Positions 41,047 through 50,766 of a stretch of DNA of 64,000 bases are shown here, piece by piece. Source of the stretch: Legionella maioricensis (GTDB lineage: Bacteria > Pseudomonadota > Gammaproteobacteria > Legionellales > Legionellaceae). The position numbers and the translations under genes are program-made. The stretch lies in the NCBI RefSeq assembly GCF_023618015.1, contig NZ_JAJKBJ010000002.1, positions 234,371 through 298,370 on the forward strand, read 5' to 3'. Positions within the stretch are counted from its first letter, which is position 1. Every line of letters starts with the position of its first letter. The notes beneath the pieces are model-generated. The model made no database searches. It had not been told where the DNA came from and saw only the letters and a list, made by a program, of their open reading frames with translations.

Positions 41047-41115
41047 CTTTTCAGGCCTAGAGCTCTGGCACTGGTGTTGTGACGAAAAAAATTTAAAAAG
41101 TCAGAGCCTGAAAAG
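41047..41115. terminator. Long hairpin after rlmKL
   Basis: CTTTTCAGGC (41047-41056) is the exact complement of GCCTGAAAAG (41106-41115), with inner complementarity of CTCTG/CAGAG. It follows the rlmKL stop and precedes a convergent gene, so it may end transcription from either side. Confidence 0.55.
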
Positions 41116-41173
41116 CTAAAAAAACATCACACTTGATTCCCAATAAATTTTGGTGGTTGATATTTGTATTCAA

Positions 41174-42277
41174 TTAGTGGTGCCGAATAACCAAGTGAAT
41201 TTCTTCCGATTTCTGAATTAGCTGTTCCAGTTGCTTTTTGAGCAACCCCAAGTCTATGGTTCTCATTTTACATAGGGCGCTAATGGCAGCCAAATCGATT
41301 GTCGCCAGCGGCCGCCCACCGCCGCCCATCACTTCCCACGCACCGCCCACGCCGTCGCATCGGGTGATGCCAAAATCTTCCCCGAGCCCAATTAACCCAG
41401 AATTCCAAATATCATCTTCATCTTTAGCGAAAGTATGGAGTTTTAAGCCTCTTTTAAGTTCCTGTTTATCAAATGTTGGTGTAGGGTAAAATGACTCATC
41501 AGGGTCACAATAATGCTGTCGCACGTTCATCGGCAGCATGCGCTGTTCTTTTCCGATAACCTTACACCAATGCGCCCTTCGCTCCTTAACAGTCCAGTCA
41601 TCATAGTTTTTGGCATAGGTATCGAGTGCGTTAATGAGTGGCTTAAAATCAAAGTGCTTCTCATGGTGTTTCTCACCATTAAGCGTGAAATGCACACCTC
41701 CTGTTTTCTTTTCCACGTCAAAATCCTCTATCACTGTTTTATATTGCTTTAGTAATTCTATTCTGATTTCATCCCCTTTTTTATCTTGGGGAATGCAATG
41801 AAGCACCATGTTTGCCATATAGCGGACATCCATGGTCCATAAGAGCAGTTCAAAAGGCCGGATGTTTTTAAAGTGACGGCCCGAGGGGTCAATGACTGAG
41901 CCACTTTGCAACAGTAATTCAGGATGTTCTTTCAGCATCTGCTCTGCTTCATCCTGATTGCCCGAAGCAATGTACCCCAATAATTGGTGTATCTTGAATT
42001 CTGGATGCGTATTCAGCATCTCTTGTACGGCCTTCTGATTGTTTTTAGACACATAACGGACAAATGCATCCTTAATACGTTGTGGCTGATTGGCGTGATA
42101 ACAGTTCTTATTGAAAGCAAATAAACTTAGTGCTTTTTGCAGCTTATTTTGTTCAATCGCTTTTTCGGATAAAAATGAAATAATGTGTGATGTCGTGTCT
42201 TCAGTTTTGGGGGAATCTTTGAATAACTTCTCGTCTAATACGGAGTTTTCGTTTAAAATTTCGCTTTTAGATGGCAT
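41174..42277 (-). CDS. Unknown 367-aa Legionella-type protein with ankyrin-like helix pairs; candidate effector
   Basis: I do not recognise an enzymatic domain. Residues about 75-125 contain ankyrin-like helix pairs (NNQKAVQEMLNTHPEF, then GNQDEAEQMLKEHPELLL). A conserved-looking block follows (SGRHFKNIRPFELLLWTMD) that recalls a family seen repeatedly in Legionella genomes, sometimes after an F-box-like segment. The N-terminal 20-60 (TTSHIISFLSEKAIEQNKL) could be a degenerate one. The C-terminal part has a Gly-rich loop (VMGGGGRP). No Shine-Dalgarno is obvious. The gene stands alone and is convergent with rlmKL. Effector status is inference. Confidence 0.5.
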   Translation of the reverse strand: MPSKSEILNENSVLDEKLFKDSPKTEDTTSHIISFLSEKAIEQNKLQKALSLFAFNKNCYHANQPQRIKDAFVRYVSKNNQKAVQEMLNTHPEFKIHQLLGYIASGNQDEAEQMLKEHPELLLQSGSVIDPSGRHFKNIRPFELLLWTMDVRYMANMVLHCIPQDKKGDEIRIELLKQYKTVIEDFDVEKKTGGVHFTLNGEKHHEKHFDFKPLINALDTYAKNYDDWTVKERRAHWCKVIGKEQRMLPMNVRQHYCDPDESFYPTPTFDKQELKRGLKLHTFAKDEDDIWNSGLIGLGEDFGITRCDGVGGAWEVMGGGGRPLATIDLAAISALCKMRTIDLGLLKKQLEQLIQKSEEIHLVIRHH

Positions 42278-42472
42278 GGAGTGCTCTTTATAGTGATTGT
42301 AGCGGCATTATACACAATTGGGCCAAAGTGCTCAATGATCGACCATTGAGTAGGAAGAGAATTAGACTTTTGTTGGGTCAAAATGACCCAACCTACGTGC
42401 TGATTTATCTCTTCTATAGGTACGCCATGTTTAAGAAGATTACAGATAATTCCAAGGACTAATTGGTTTGTT

Positions 42473-42712
42473 TTACATGCCTGGCGCTTCGCCCCCATAA
42501 CCCACAAGTCCATACCCCCCCATTCCATAACCGCCAAGGCCTTGGCCGCCTAATCCATAACCTAAATAATCTACCCGTTTGGAGTATAAATCGTCGGTCC
42601 CTGAATAAACATAAGTCTTACTGTAGTTAGGACCATAGTAGGTTTTGGCGGTGCAACCAGTAAGAAATACAACCGGTAACAACACGAAGACAGTGATAAT
42701 TATAGTTTTCAT
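42473..42712 (-). CDS. Small Gly/Tyr-rich lipoprotein
   Basis: The 79-aa product has a short signal peptide and a good lipobox (LTGC) with Cys near residue 20. The C-terminal half is repetitive: LGYGLGGQGLGGYGMGGYG, with an average of one Tyr per four or five residues. Gly/Tyr-rich tails of this kind often give flexible or adhesive surfaces. AAGGATGGGT precedes ATG. Its function is unknown. Confidence 0.7.
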   Translation of the reverse strand: MKTIIITVFVLLPVVFLTGCTAKTYYGPNYSKTYVYSGTDDLYSKRVDYLGYGLGGQGLGGYGMGGYGLVGYGGEAPGM

Positions 42713-42946
42713 AAACCCATCCTTGTACGTATATGTATTGTAATTATACTATAAGATCTTTAATAAAGCAGAAAATAAATTATCTTTTGGTGCGACTGTC
42801 TTTGGGGGGAGGTGCAATATTAGCCCACGTTACTCAGTTTAGGCGGAATAAGTAACAATAAAATGGTTTTTTGTATGACTACAAAATAAAGTCTCTACTA
42901 TACTTTTATGTAAATGCTGGATGCGAGGCCTTAAAGGAGTTTTAAC

Positions 42947-43384
42947 GTGATAGCCTTGGAAAAATTATTATTGCTTAAAACAGTCACCTTATTTAAACAA
43001 ACACCAGACGATTTATTACTTCATATCGTGACTTCTATTGTCAAGGAAAAGAGAGTTAATGCCGGTGAGCTTCTGTTGGAGAAAGGGGGCGTCAATTCGA
43101 CCATGTATATTGTGGTTTCAGGACGAGTGAAAGTCCATGATGGCGTGCGGCTGATCACTGAATTGGCAGAACGTGAAATTTTTGGTGAGTTATCCGCATT
43201 GACAAAAGATCCTCCCGTGACTTCAGTCTCGGCAATAACCGACTGCTTATTATTAACAATCAGTAGCGCGGCACTATACGAGTTGATGAGTTTTGATGAG
43301 GGAATTTCTAAAGGAATCATCCAGGCGCTTTGTAAAAGAACGCAATCTATGTCAATCCAGGTTCAGGGGTTACTGCAGGGATAA
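42947..43384 (+). CDS. Cyclic-nucleotide-binding domain protein
   Basis: The 145-aa protein is one cNMP-binding (CAP_ED) domain without DNA-binding part. It shows the beta-roll pattern LLEKGGVNSTMYIVVSGRVK near 48 and the phosphate-binding cassette region REIFGELSAL near 82. The canonical Arg of a cAMP site is not evident, so the ligand is uncertain. It starts with GTG, 7 nt after AAGGAG. The transporter-HEAT gene starts 26 bp after its stop, so the two are almost certainly cotranscribed. Confidence 0.85.
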   Translation: MIALEKLLLLKTVTLFKQTPDDLLLHIVTSIVKEKRVNAGELLLEKGGVNSTMYIVVSGRVKVHDGVRLITELAEREIFGELSALTKDPPVTSVSAITDCLLLTISSAALYELMSFDEGISKGIIQALCKRTQSMSIQVQGLLQG

Positions 43385-43410
43385 ACTAAGTAGCTTAATT
43401 AAGGACGGAT

Positions 43411-46182
43411 ATGTTGCTTAATAAAATTTATAACAAATTTCTGCGGAACCTGGGCATAAAGCATGCCGATCAAAGCAAGTTATTATGGTCGGCCCTAATG
43501 GTATTTATCGCTGGAGCCTTGCAATGCTATTTTAGTTCGTTTCCTATTGCTTTGTTTTTGACTCATTATGGCAGCGCTACTTTACCAAAGATTTATCTTG
43601 CCGTTGCAGGATTAACCGTTGTTTTTGGTGTCGTTTATACGTTTTTTGAATACCGCCTTTCGTTTAACAAACTCATTATTGGTCTCACCATGACTATTGG
43701 CATCATATGGATCTTCTTGGGTACGGCACTGATTGGTATTGGTAATAATTTAATTATTGTGGCCCTTCTCATTTGGGCTATTTTGGCTTTTGATTTATTA
43801 GGGCTGGCTGTTTGGTCCGTATTGAATCGAATTTTTAGCTTGCAACAAGCGAAAAACTCCTTTGGGCTTATAAAAGGATGTCAAAGTATAGGCGGTGTAG
43901 TTGCTGGTTTACTCTCTCCTTTATTACTTAGCTTAGTTGGACTTAGATACCTTATTGTTTGCCTTGGTGTATGCAGCTTTCTTTTAATTATCGTCATCGC
44001 TGCATTGTTACGTAATGCAACGGCTTCTGAGCCCATTCAAGAAATGGTTACGGTGGTCGTGGATGAGCCTATTGAAAAAATAAAAATGAGCACTTTATTA
44101 CAGGATAAATATGTTTTAAAAATATTCAGTCTGATCTTCTTGGGCATCTTTTCGGTCTATGTCATTGCTTTATTGTTTAATACGGCTTCCGAGGCGAAAT
44201 ATCCTTCTGAAGCAACTTTGGCGGCCTTTTTAGGCGTTTTTTTCGGACTCGTTGACGGAGCTGATTTGTTTTGCAGCATCTTTTTATATAATTGGTTATT
44301 GAGGCGTTTTGGCTTAGTGGCGACGTTATTTGTCTTACCGGTTCTTGGCATTATATTAACGCTACCCATTTTAATCCTTAATGCCATGCCGTCTTTTTTT
44401 GGTATTGTCTTTTGGTTGATTGTTGGTTTGAAATTAGCTGAAGACAGCATCAGAGCCTCTCTAACCCATATGAGCAATTTATTATTGTTGCAACCGTTTC
44501 CGCCAAGGGTGCGTTCGTTTTTACAATCTAAAAGCGAGGTGATTGTTGTTGGAGTTGCCACCGCCTTAATAAGTATTTTATTGATCCTAATGGTTAGCCT
44601 AATTGGCGTGTCAATTGCGTTTTTAACGGCTTTTGCACTCCTTTGTTTTATCATTACCCTCTTTATTTTATGGACTCTTGAGTCGGATTATATAAAGGCT
44701 TTAATCAAAGCCATCGCGAGCCGATATTTTGATGGCAGTAATTTGCCCTATCCAACCAAAGAAGATCTCTTGCTCTTAAAAAATTGCTTATCCAGTCAAT
44801 ATCCTGATGAAGTTATTTATGCATTGACTGCTATTGAGCGTATTGATTCATCCGAACTTTATCCGGTGCTTGGTCTGGTTATGAAATCAGCGGATTTAGC
44901 GGTTAGTGGCTATGCCCTGGATAAAATAAAACAATATAGTTTAGTCAGTTACTTCGCCGAGATTATTGCCTTACTACAACAAAAGAACCAAGGCGCACTC
45001 AAGGTAAAAGCGTTGGTTACTGCTGCCCACCTTGATTATGAAAAATCAGAGAAGTTTATTCGCCTTTTGGTGAATGATGATTTTTTACCCCTTAGCAGTG
45101 CTGCACTGATTATTCTGTTTAAACATAGCGAAGACTCTGCCACTAAAGCATTAGCTATGGAAAAACTCCACGAGATGATTGGCTCAGCAGATAAAGAAAA
45201 ACGAGCTGAGAGCGCCTATATTATTGGTGAACTTGCCGATGAAAAAATAAATAATTTACTTCAGAAATTAACGGCAGACAGCAGTAAATTAGTCAGACGT
45301 TCAGCATTTGAAGCGGTAATGAAAACCCGGGAGCAGTCATTGTATGACGAGTTGATTAAGAATTTGCCCTTTTTGGGTATGGGAACTAATATCTCCGATG
45401 ATTTCTTTAAAGGAAACCAAGTTATTTTATCGATGATACGCAAAAATTTCGACAGCTATTCTCATGAGGTTAAAATAAAAGCTATCCATATAGCCAGTCA
45501 AATTAAAGATAAAAATGCTCAGGAATTCATAGAGGAAGTCATTTTAAAGAAAGACGACTCATTAAGCCTGGTTGCACTACAAGCTTTAAGTCATTTTCCC
45601 CCCTCCACCGAGCCCTATTTCCTAAAGAAATTGTTTCACGAAATTCTTCGTGAGGCAAAATATCTTAATGAGCAATATCAATATTTATTATGCACCCCGG
45701 ATCTGGAGCTTACGGCATTATTGCGGGATGTGTTAAAGCGAAAAGTTCAGCTTTCGACGGAAAGGCTTTTGTTGGCTTTATCCCTTTATTACGATAAGGA
45801 CATCATGGTTAAAGCCAGGAATGGTCTGGAAAAAGCAACTGAGGATGAGAAAAGTTATGCGTTAGAGCTTATAGATACGACTTTAGAAACTCAGCATAAA
45901 AAAATCATTTCACCCCTCTTATCCGAGATCTATCTTTCTGACTCAGCGGGAGGTGCCGACTTACATTCTCAAGCGTTTCATCGTGTACTGCAAAATAATA
46001 TCAAGCCACCAGATTTGCAAAACATCAATCTATTGACGTCAATGGCCTGTGCCTATGTCCTGATCAAAGGGACGTTTACACTCTGTTCTACTGAGCTTGA
46101 AGAGTTGAAACAATCGAATATTCAGTTGATCGTTGACGCAATCCAGTGGCTGCAGGGCGAGCAAGAAGGCTTGTCTACTTGA
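43411..46182 (+). CDS. Transporter (NTT/MFS-like, about 12 membrane segments) fused to a HEAT-repeat domain
   Basis: The first 430 residues of this 923-aa protein are a polytopic membrane domain resembling the nucleotide-transporter/MFS fold, with about 12 hydrophobic helices. Residues about 440-900 are soluble and built of helix pairs typical of HEAT repeats (for example VRRSAFEAVMKTREQSLYDE, and IHIASQIKDKNAQEFIEEVI). Nucleotide transporters (NTT family) fused to HEAT domains are known in free-living bacteria, and some also bear a cNMP domain. Here that domain is a separate protein just upstream. Substrate is not determined from sequence. Confidence 0.75.
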   Translation: MLLNKIYNKFLRNLGIKHADQSKLLWSALMVFIAGALQCYFSSFPIALFLTHYGSATLPKIYLAVAGLTVVFGVVYTFFEYRLSFNKLIIGLTMTIGIIWIFLGTALIGIGNNLIIVALLIWAILAFDLLGLAVWSVLNRIFSLQQAKNSFGLIKGCQSIGGVVAGLLSPLLLSLVGLRYLIVCLGVCSFLLIIVIAALLRNATASEPIQEMVTVVVDEPIEKIKMSTLLQDKYVLKIFSLIFLGIFSVYVIALLFNTASEAKYPSEATLAAFLGVFFGLVDGADLFCSIFLYNWLLRRFGLVATLFVLPVLGIILTLPILILNAMPSFFGIVFWLIVGLKLAEDSIRASLTHMSNLLLLQPFPPRVRSFLQSKSEVIVVGVATALISILLILMVSLIGVSIAFLTAFALLCFIITLFILWTLESDYIKALIKAIASRYFDGSNLPYPTKEDLLLLKNCLSSQYPDEVIYALTAIERIDSSELYPVLGLVMKSADLAVSGYALDKIKQYSLVSYFAEIIALLQQKNQGALKVKALVTAAHLDYEKSEKFIRLLVNDDFLPLSSAALIILFKHSEDSATKALAMEKLHEMIGSADKEKRAESAYIIGELADEKINNLLQKLTADSSKLVRRSAFEAVMKTREQSLYDELIKNLPFLGMGTNISDDFFKGNQVILSMIRKNFDSYSHEVKIKAIHIASQIKDKNAQEFIEEVILKKDDSLSLVALQALSHFPPSTEPYFLKKLFHEILREAKYLNEQYQYLLCTPDLELTALLRDVLKRKVQLSTERLLLALSLYYDKDIMVKARNGLEKATEDEKSYALELIDTTLETQHKKIISPLLSEIYLSDSAGGADLHSQAFHRVLQNNIKPPDLQNINLLTSMACAYVLIKGTFTLCSTELEELKQSNIQLIVDAIQWLQGEQEGLST

Positions 46183-46333
46183 CCACTAATCTATACGTTG
46201 AATAGGGTAGGTTACTGTCATTAAGTTAACCCCCGTTCGGAATATGAATCATGTTCTGTTCGAGCCGAGGAAGCGCCCGAGCGCTGTCTCGAAGCCTGGA
46301 GAGGGAGACCAGACTTCGACATGGCAATCTCAT

Positions 46334-46846
46334 TTATGGTTTAACTTCTTCTACCCCAGGGCCATAAATTTGCTCTTTTAATGGCTTCATGAAACCGGCC
46401 ATGAAAAAAAGCTCTGCAGTCAGGAAGAGCGGTGCGATAAGTGCCTGAGATAAATTGGTCATAAAGGCTGGTTTTTTGCCTTCTATAAAATGACCATAAA
46501 GCTGGAAACCCCACCCCACGATAAATGTAATGATAAATGCCCATAGCCCAAGTTTAGTGGGGCCATGACGACTGAACAAAGTGGAAAACCATAATAAAAT
46601 GAGCAAAATGGGGGTGAGTGCCAGGGCTAGTTGCCAATTCAGGCGATAATAATAAATTAGAGCCGCCAGGGTAACCAGGCAGGCAAGACTGACTTCAAAA
46701 ACTCCGGGCATAATGATTTTAATAAAACCTAACAAAATCATTACAGAGAGTATAATGATGGGCACCCCCGCCAAATGGGTATAGCGAGTGATTACATTTT
46801 GATGATACTCGGCATACGTTTGAGCCTGCTCCACAAATGATTGCAT
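46334..46846 (-). CDS. Mpo1-like (DUF962) membrane protein
   Basis: The 170-aa protein has four hydrophobic helices and family motifs AEYHQNVITRYTHLAGVPII near 10-30, GWGFQLYGHFIEGKKPAF near 110 and PLFLTAELFFMAGF. Yeast Mpo1 is an iron-dependent 2-hydroxy fatty acid dioxygenase, with His residues in these motifs. A similar oxidation of 2-hydroxy fatty acids is plausible but not shown. The ATG at 46846 with AGGA at 7 nt is preferred over the upstream ATG at 46882. Confidence 0.85.
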   Translation of the reverse strand: MQSFVEQAQTYAEYHQNVITRYTHLAGVPIIILSVMILLGFIKIIMPGVFEVSLACLVTLAALIYYYRLNWQLALALTPILLILLWFSTLFSRHGPTKLGLWAFIITFIVGWGFQLYGHFIEGKKPAFMTNLSQALIAPLFLTAELFFMAGFMKPLKEQIYGPGVEEVKP

Positions 46847-46949
46847 TTTAACGTCCTGAATATTAATCCCTTTAGAAAACATAGCACATTATTGCGATAA
46901 CTGGCAAAAGGATTTAGGCCATGGCAACTGGTTTACAGAAGTTGGTAAT

Positions 46950-47507
46950 TTAAAAAGTATACTTACTGACGATGTACAACACGTTTCCATTTCTTGAATT
47001 ACCCGGGATATAAGCAGCACCTATGGACACTTTTTTAAAAAATACGGAAGCCCATGGAACGGCTCCGGGGAAAGGAATGTTATGATTAATATCAACTCGT
47101 GAGGTGACCAGCACTGAATATCCTATCCCTGCTTTAAGGTCTTTGGTAATTTGAAACATTTTTGAATAAGCATATCCTACCGCGGGCTCTACGTGGCTAT
47201 GAGAATCAAGAAAAGCAATGGCATAGAGTGCATGCCAATTGCCTTTTTCATCAAATAAACTTTTACCAAGACCTCCCCCCCAGGCATTTTCATTATAGGT
47301 TTTGATTTTTTCCCGCGAGTAAATATATCTGTTGTGCCATGCATAGCCGGACAAATAAAGGTCGGTATTTCCTTCAGTCCATACTTGATGAAGACGTTGA
47401 CACATGGGTTTGAACAAAGAGAGCCAATGACTGCAGCTGCTTTGATCTTCTGCAGTAAAAGCATTTAAGGAAATACACATGAGTAAGCTGGTAATTAATT
47501 TTTTCAT
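46950..47507 (-). CDS. pagP: Lipid A palmitoyltransferase PagP (Rcp-type)
   Basis: The 185-aa outer-membrane enzyme has a signal peptide and the PagP core [20 protein letters not shown] near 50, followed by [12 protein letters not shown] near 73. It moves a palmitate from phospholipid to lipid A. In L. pneumophila the homologue Rcp raises resistance to cationic peptides and aids infection. The catalytic His (in GYAWHNRY) and Asp/Ser positions appear conserved, but only the His is clear. Shine-Dalgarno is weak. Confidence 0.9.
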   Translation of the reverse strand: MKKLITSLLMCISLNAFTAEDQSSCSHWLSLFKPMCQRLHQVWTEGNTDLYLSGYAWHNRYIYSREKIKTYNENAWGGGLGKSLFDEKGNWHALYAIAFLDSHSHVEPAVGYAYSKMFQITKDLKAGIGYSVLVTSRVDINHNIPFPGAVPWASVFFKKVSIGAAYIPGNSRNGNVLYIVSKYTF

Positions 47508-47665
47508 TCAAATTTTAACCTTTCCGGGGTTTCTACTGGCAGTCATTTAATGCTAGAGTTTAATCATGAAAGGTTTTAGTTAGACGGATGTTAACCAGAC
47601 TTTTTATTTTAAATAGCTAATGAAACGTATTGAAATAAAAGTCGCAAACCTGAGAGCATACTATC

Positions 47666-49054
47666 ATGGACTTGTTTCGCAAAAAAGATATTGCTGGGTC
47701 ATTAGATAATGAATCTCACTTAGCTCAATGTCTGACTGCTTTTGATCTGACCTTCCTGGGCGTAGGAGCCATCATAGGTGCCGGTATTTTCATTCTTACT
47801 GGCATAGTTGCTGCGACCTATGCGGGGCCTGCAGTAATCTTTTCTTATGTGGTTGCTGGTATTGCCTGTGCTTTTGCCGCCTTGTCTTATGCAGAGCTTG
47901 CCGCCGCTATCGGCGGATGCGGTAGTGCCTACGGTTATGCTTATGCAGGGTTCGGTGAGTTAATTGCCTGGATAGTTGGTTGGGACTTGATCTTGGAATA
48001 TTCCATATCTGTTTCAGCAGTCTCTGTTGGCTGGAGTGGTTATGCTAATGATTTTCTGCTCTCCATGAAAATAAATATACCTAAACTTTTTTTACATGGA
48101 CCATTAGATGGTGGCGTTTTAAATTTATTGGCATTTTCTATTATAGCTGCTTTGACCGGATTATTGATCGCAGGTGTTAAGTCCAGTACCCGTTTTAATA
48201 ACCTCATGGTTCTAATCAAGCTACTGGTGATTTTTATTTTCATCGCTATTGCTTCTACAGAAGTTCGTGCGGAGAACTGGTCTTCATTTATGCCTTTTGG
48301 TTGGGGCGGCGTCATGAAAGGTGCTTCGTTAATATTTTTTGCTTACATCGGTTTTGATGCCGTTTCTACTGCAGCAGAAGAGGCAATTAATCCCCAACGT
48401 GATTTACCCAGAGGAATCATTGGTTCATTACTGATTTGTACGATTTTATATATAACAGTTTCTGGATTACTTACCGCCATAGCGTACTATCCCACTTTGA
48501 ATGTTTCATCCCCTATCAGTCACTCCCTGCTGGTGTTGGGGCATAGAGTAGCAGCGGGCTTGGTTGGCGTGGGCGCTATAGCAGGACTGACTACAGTCAT
48601 GTTGGTATTATTTTATGGTCTAACCCGGGTGTTTTTAGCAATGGCTCGAGATGGTTTGTTACCCAAAGTGTTTGCTAAAACTAATAATTCCACCAAAACT
48701 CCGGTGCGTATCATTTTACTTTGTGGCTTTTTGATGGCCTCCTTATCGGCAATGGTTCCCATCAGTGATTTGGCTGAGTTAGTTAATATAGGCACTCTTT
48801 TTGCCTTTATTGTAGTGTGTTCTGGCGTTTTATATTTACGTCGAACTCAACCTGAGATGCACCGCCCATTTAAAACGCCAGGCATGCCTTATGTGCCCAT
48901 TCTGGGAATAATCAGCTGCTTCTATTTAATTATTAATTTACCCTGGATTACTATGGTCCGCTTTGTGATTTGGATGCTCGTGGGTTTTGTTATTTATTTT
49001 GCTTATAGCCAAAAGAATAGCGTCTTGGAAAGAGAGTCTGGGGTGAAAAAATAA
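47666..49054 (+). CDS. APC family amino acid permease (CAT-like)
   Basis: The 462-aa protein has about 12 membrane segments and the cationic amino-acid transporter motifs FDLTFLGVGAIIGAGIFILT near 27 and SYAELAAAIGGCGSAYGYAY near 72. FAYIGFDAVSTAAEEAINPQ near 225 is the conserved helix 6. The substrate cannot be read from sequence. Convergent with the phosphate permease. Confidence 0.88.
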   Translation: MDLFRKKDIAGSLDNESHLAQCLTAFDLTFLGVGAIIGAGIFILTGIVAATYAGPAVIFSYVVAGIACAFAALSYAELAAAIGGCGSAYGYAYAGFGELIAWIVGWDLILEYSISVSAVSVGWSGYANDFLLSMKINIPKLFLHGPLDGGVLNLLAFSIIAALTGLLIAGVKSSTRFNNLMVLIKLLVIFIFIAIASTEVRAENWSSFMPFGWGGVMKGASLIFFAYIGFDAVSTAAEEAINPQRDLPRGIIGSLLICTILYITVSGLLTAIAYYPTLNVSSPISHSLLVLGHRVAAGLVGVGAIAGLTTVMLVLFYGLTRVFLAMARDGLLPKVFAKTNNSTKTPVRIILLCGFLMASLSAMVPISDLAELVNIGTLFAFIVVCSGVLYLRRTQPEMHRPFKTPGMPYVPILGIISCFYLIINLPWITMVRFVIWMLVGFVIYFAYSQKNSVLERESGVKK

Positions 49055-49110
49055 TTTCTACTCTGCACCCAGCCTATATTTATCGGTGACGGGCTTTTAA
49101 AAGTGAAAGG

Positions 49111-50109
49111 TCAACAGCCCCTATTCAAAAACAGGATTATCGCCGCAGCAACCATTGCTGATGCAGGAATGGTAAGCAGCCAGGAAAGGAATATTTTTCT
49201 TAGAATGAGCCAATGAGCGCCGTCAAGACCACTGAACAAACCCACTCCAGCAACAGCCCCAGTTACTGTATGGGTTGTTGAAACAGGTATCCCCCAGTCC
49301 GTAGCGACAAAAATAGTAAGGGCTGCTCCTGTTTCAGCGGCACAACCTTTTAAGGTATTTAATTTGGTTATTTTGATTCCCAGCGTTTTGACGATGCGCC
49401 AGCCTCCTGCCAAGGTACCAAGACTGATCACGGCATGACACGAAATAACTACCCAAAAAGGCACATAAAACTCGCCATCTAACCATGACGCAGAAAAAAG
49501 CAGGACAGCAATGATTCCCATGGTTTTTTGAGCATCATTTCCCCCATGAGTTAGGCTAAGTAATGCTGAAGAGGCGAGTTGTAAACCTTTAAATAGCCTA
49601 TTCAGATGCTCTTCGCTATAGCGCTTGAGCAATTTGCTTAACAAAAAGGTAAACAGTAAGCCAACCAGTAATCCAATGGTCGGTGATAAAACAATCCCAA
49701 TAGCGACTTTGGCAAAGCCCGTCAGTTTCAGTGATGAAAAGCCTCCTTTCGCTATGGCTGCTCCCGCCAGGCCTCCAATCAATGCATGAGAAGAGCTTGA
49801 GGGTAATCCATAATACCAGGTAACCAAATTCCAGAATATGGCGCCGATCAGAGCTGCCAGGATTAATTGAGCGTCGACGAGACTGGTATCAATAAGACCA
49901 CTGCCAATGGTTTTTGCAACCATTAAATTAAAAATGAGAAAAGCAATAAAATTAAAAAAGGCTGCCCATAATACGGCTTGCCTAGGCGTTAAAACTCCAG
50001 TAGTTACAATAGTTGCTATGGAATTGGCTGCGTCATGAAATCCATTGATGAATTCAAAAATGAAGGCTACGAAAATAACACAAAGGATGAACAGGGTGTT
50101 GTTGTCCAA
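49111..50109 (-). CDS. Inorganic phosphate transporter, PiT family
   Basis: The 332-aa membrane protein has the two PiT signature repeats: FEFINGFHDAANSIATIVTT near 18 and LSLTHGGNDAQKTMGIIAVL near 190. It imports phosphate with H+ or Na+. It starts with TTG at 50109 and has GGAAGG upstream. It lies 15 bp after coq7 on the same strand, so the two are probably cotranscribed despite unrelated roles. Confidence 0.9.
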   Translation of the reverse strand: MDNNTLFILCVIFVAFIFEFINGFHDAANSIATIVTTGVLTPRQAVLWAAFFNFIAFLIFNLMVAKTIGSGLIDTSLVDAQLILAALIGAIFWNLVTWYYGLPSSSSHALIGGLAGAAIAKGGFSSLKLTGFAKVAIGIVLSPTIGLLVGLLFTFLLSKLLKRYSEEHLNRLFKGLQLASSALLSLTHGGNDAQKTMGIIAVLLFSASWLDGEFYVPFWVVISCHAVISLGTLAGGWRIVKTLGIKITKLNTLKGCAAETGAALTIFVATDWGIPVSTTHTVTGAVAGVGLFSGLDGAHWLILRKIFLSWLLTIPASAMVAAAIILFLNRGC

Positions 50110-50124
50110 TTTTAACCTTCCTGG

Positions 50125-50766
50125 TTATAAATGATAACTGCTCTTGGTCATTAATTTCGATACTACATTCATTAATTGCTTTATGAGGTGAGGAAGCTCT
50201 GCGGCTCCTGCTTTTATGGCTAAAGCCGCATGATGCTCTTCATCCTCTTGCATCCTTTCGAGAATGGCTTTGGTTTTTTTATCGTCAACAGGTATGCCCT
50301 GTAAATGACGTTGCAAATGAGCGGTCACCTGGCGTTCTGTTTCGGCAACAAAGCCCAGACTGATCTTGTCTCCTGCTAAACCAGCCAGTGCTCCCAATAT
50401 CAGCGAGCCACTATACCAAATGGGGTTTAACACGCTCGGTTTACTGCCTAACTCAGCTAAACGTTCCTCGCACCAGGCCAGGTGATCTATTTCTTCTGCT
50501 GCCGCTTGTGCCATTTGCTGTTTAACATGGCTTAACTGTGCCGTTAATGCTTGTCCTTGATAGAGCGCCTGAGCGCATACTTCCCCGGCATGATTGACTC
50601 TCATTAATCCGGCAATGTGCTTTTTAGCCGATGAAGAAAGCGGATAGTCCGCAAGTTCATGTGCTGGCGAGTGGCGCACCGGTATTCTTTTGAGCGGCGG
50701 AACCAGGGTGCGAAGAGCGCTATCCACTTCGGTTATTAAAGTATCAAGAAAGCTTATTGTTCGCAT
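50125..50766 (-). CDS. coq7: 2-polyprenyl-3-methyl-6-methoxy-1,4-benzoquinone monooxygenase Coq7
   Basis: The 213-aa di-iron enzyme does the last hydroxylation of ubiquinone synthesis. The iron ligands are in RVNHAGEVCAQALYQGQ near 78, AAEEIDHLAWCEERL near 108 and the second repeat MQEDEEHHAALAI near 180. Its N-terminal segment of 50 residues is typical of the bacterial form. Confidence 0.93.
   Translation of the reverse strand: MRTISFLDTLITEVDSALRTLVPPLKRIPVRHSPAHELADYPLSSSAKKHIAGLMRVNHAGEVCAQALYQGQALTAQLSHVKQQMAQAAAEEIDHLAWCEERLAELGSKPSVLNPIWYSGSLILGALAGLAGDKISLGFVAETERQVTAHLQRHLQGIPVDDKKTKAILERMQEDEEHHAALAIKAGAAELPHLIKQLMNVVSKLMTKSSYHL

Noticed and set aside
45634..45655. TTGTTTCACGAAATTC inside the transporter-HEAT gene as a parS site
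   Set aside because: The central CACGTG is broken; ordinary coding sequence.
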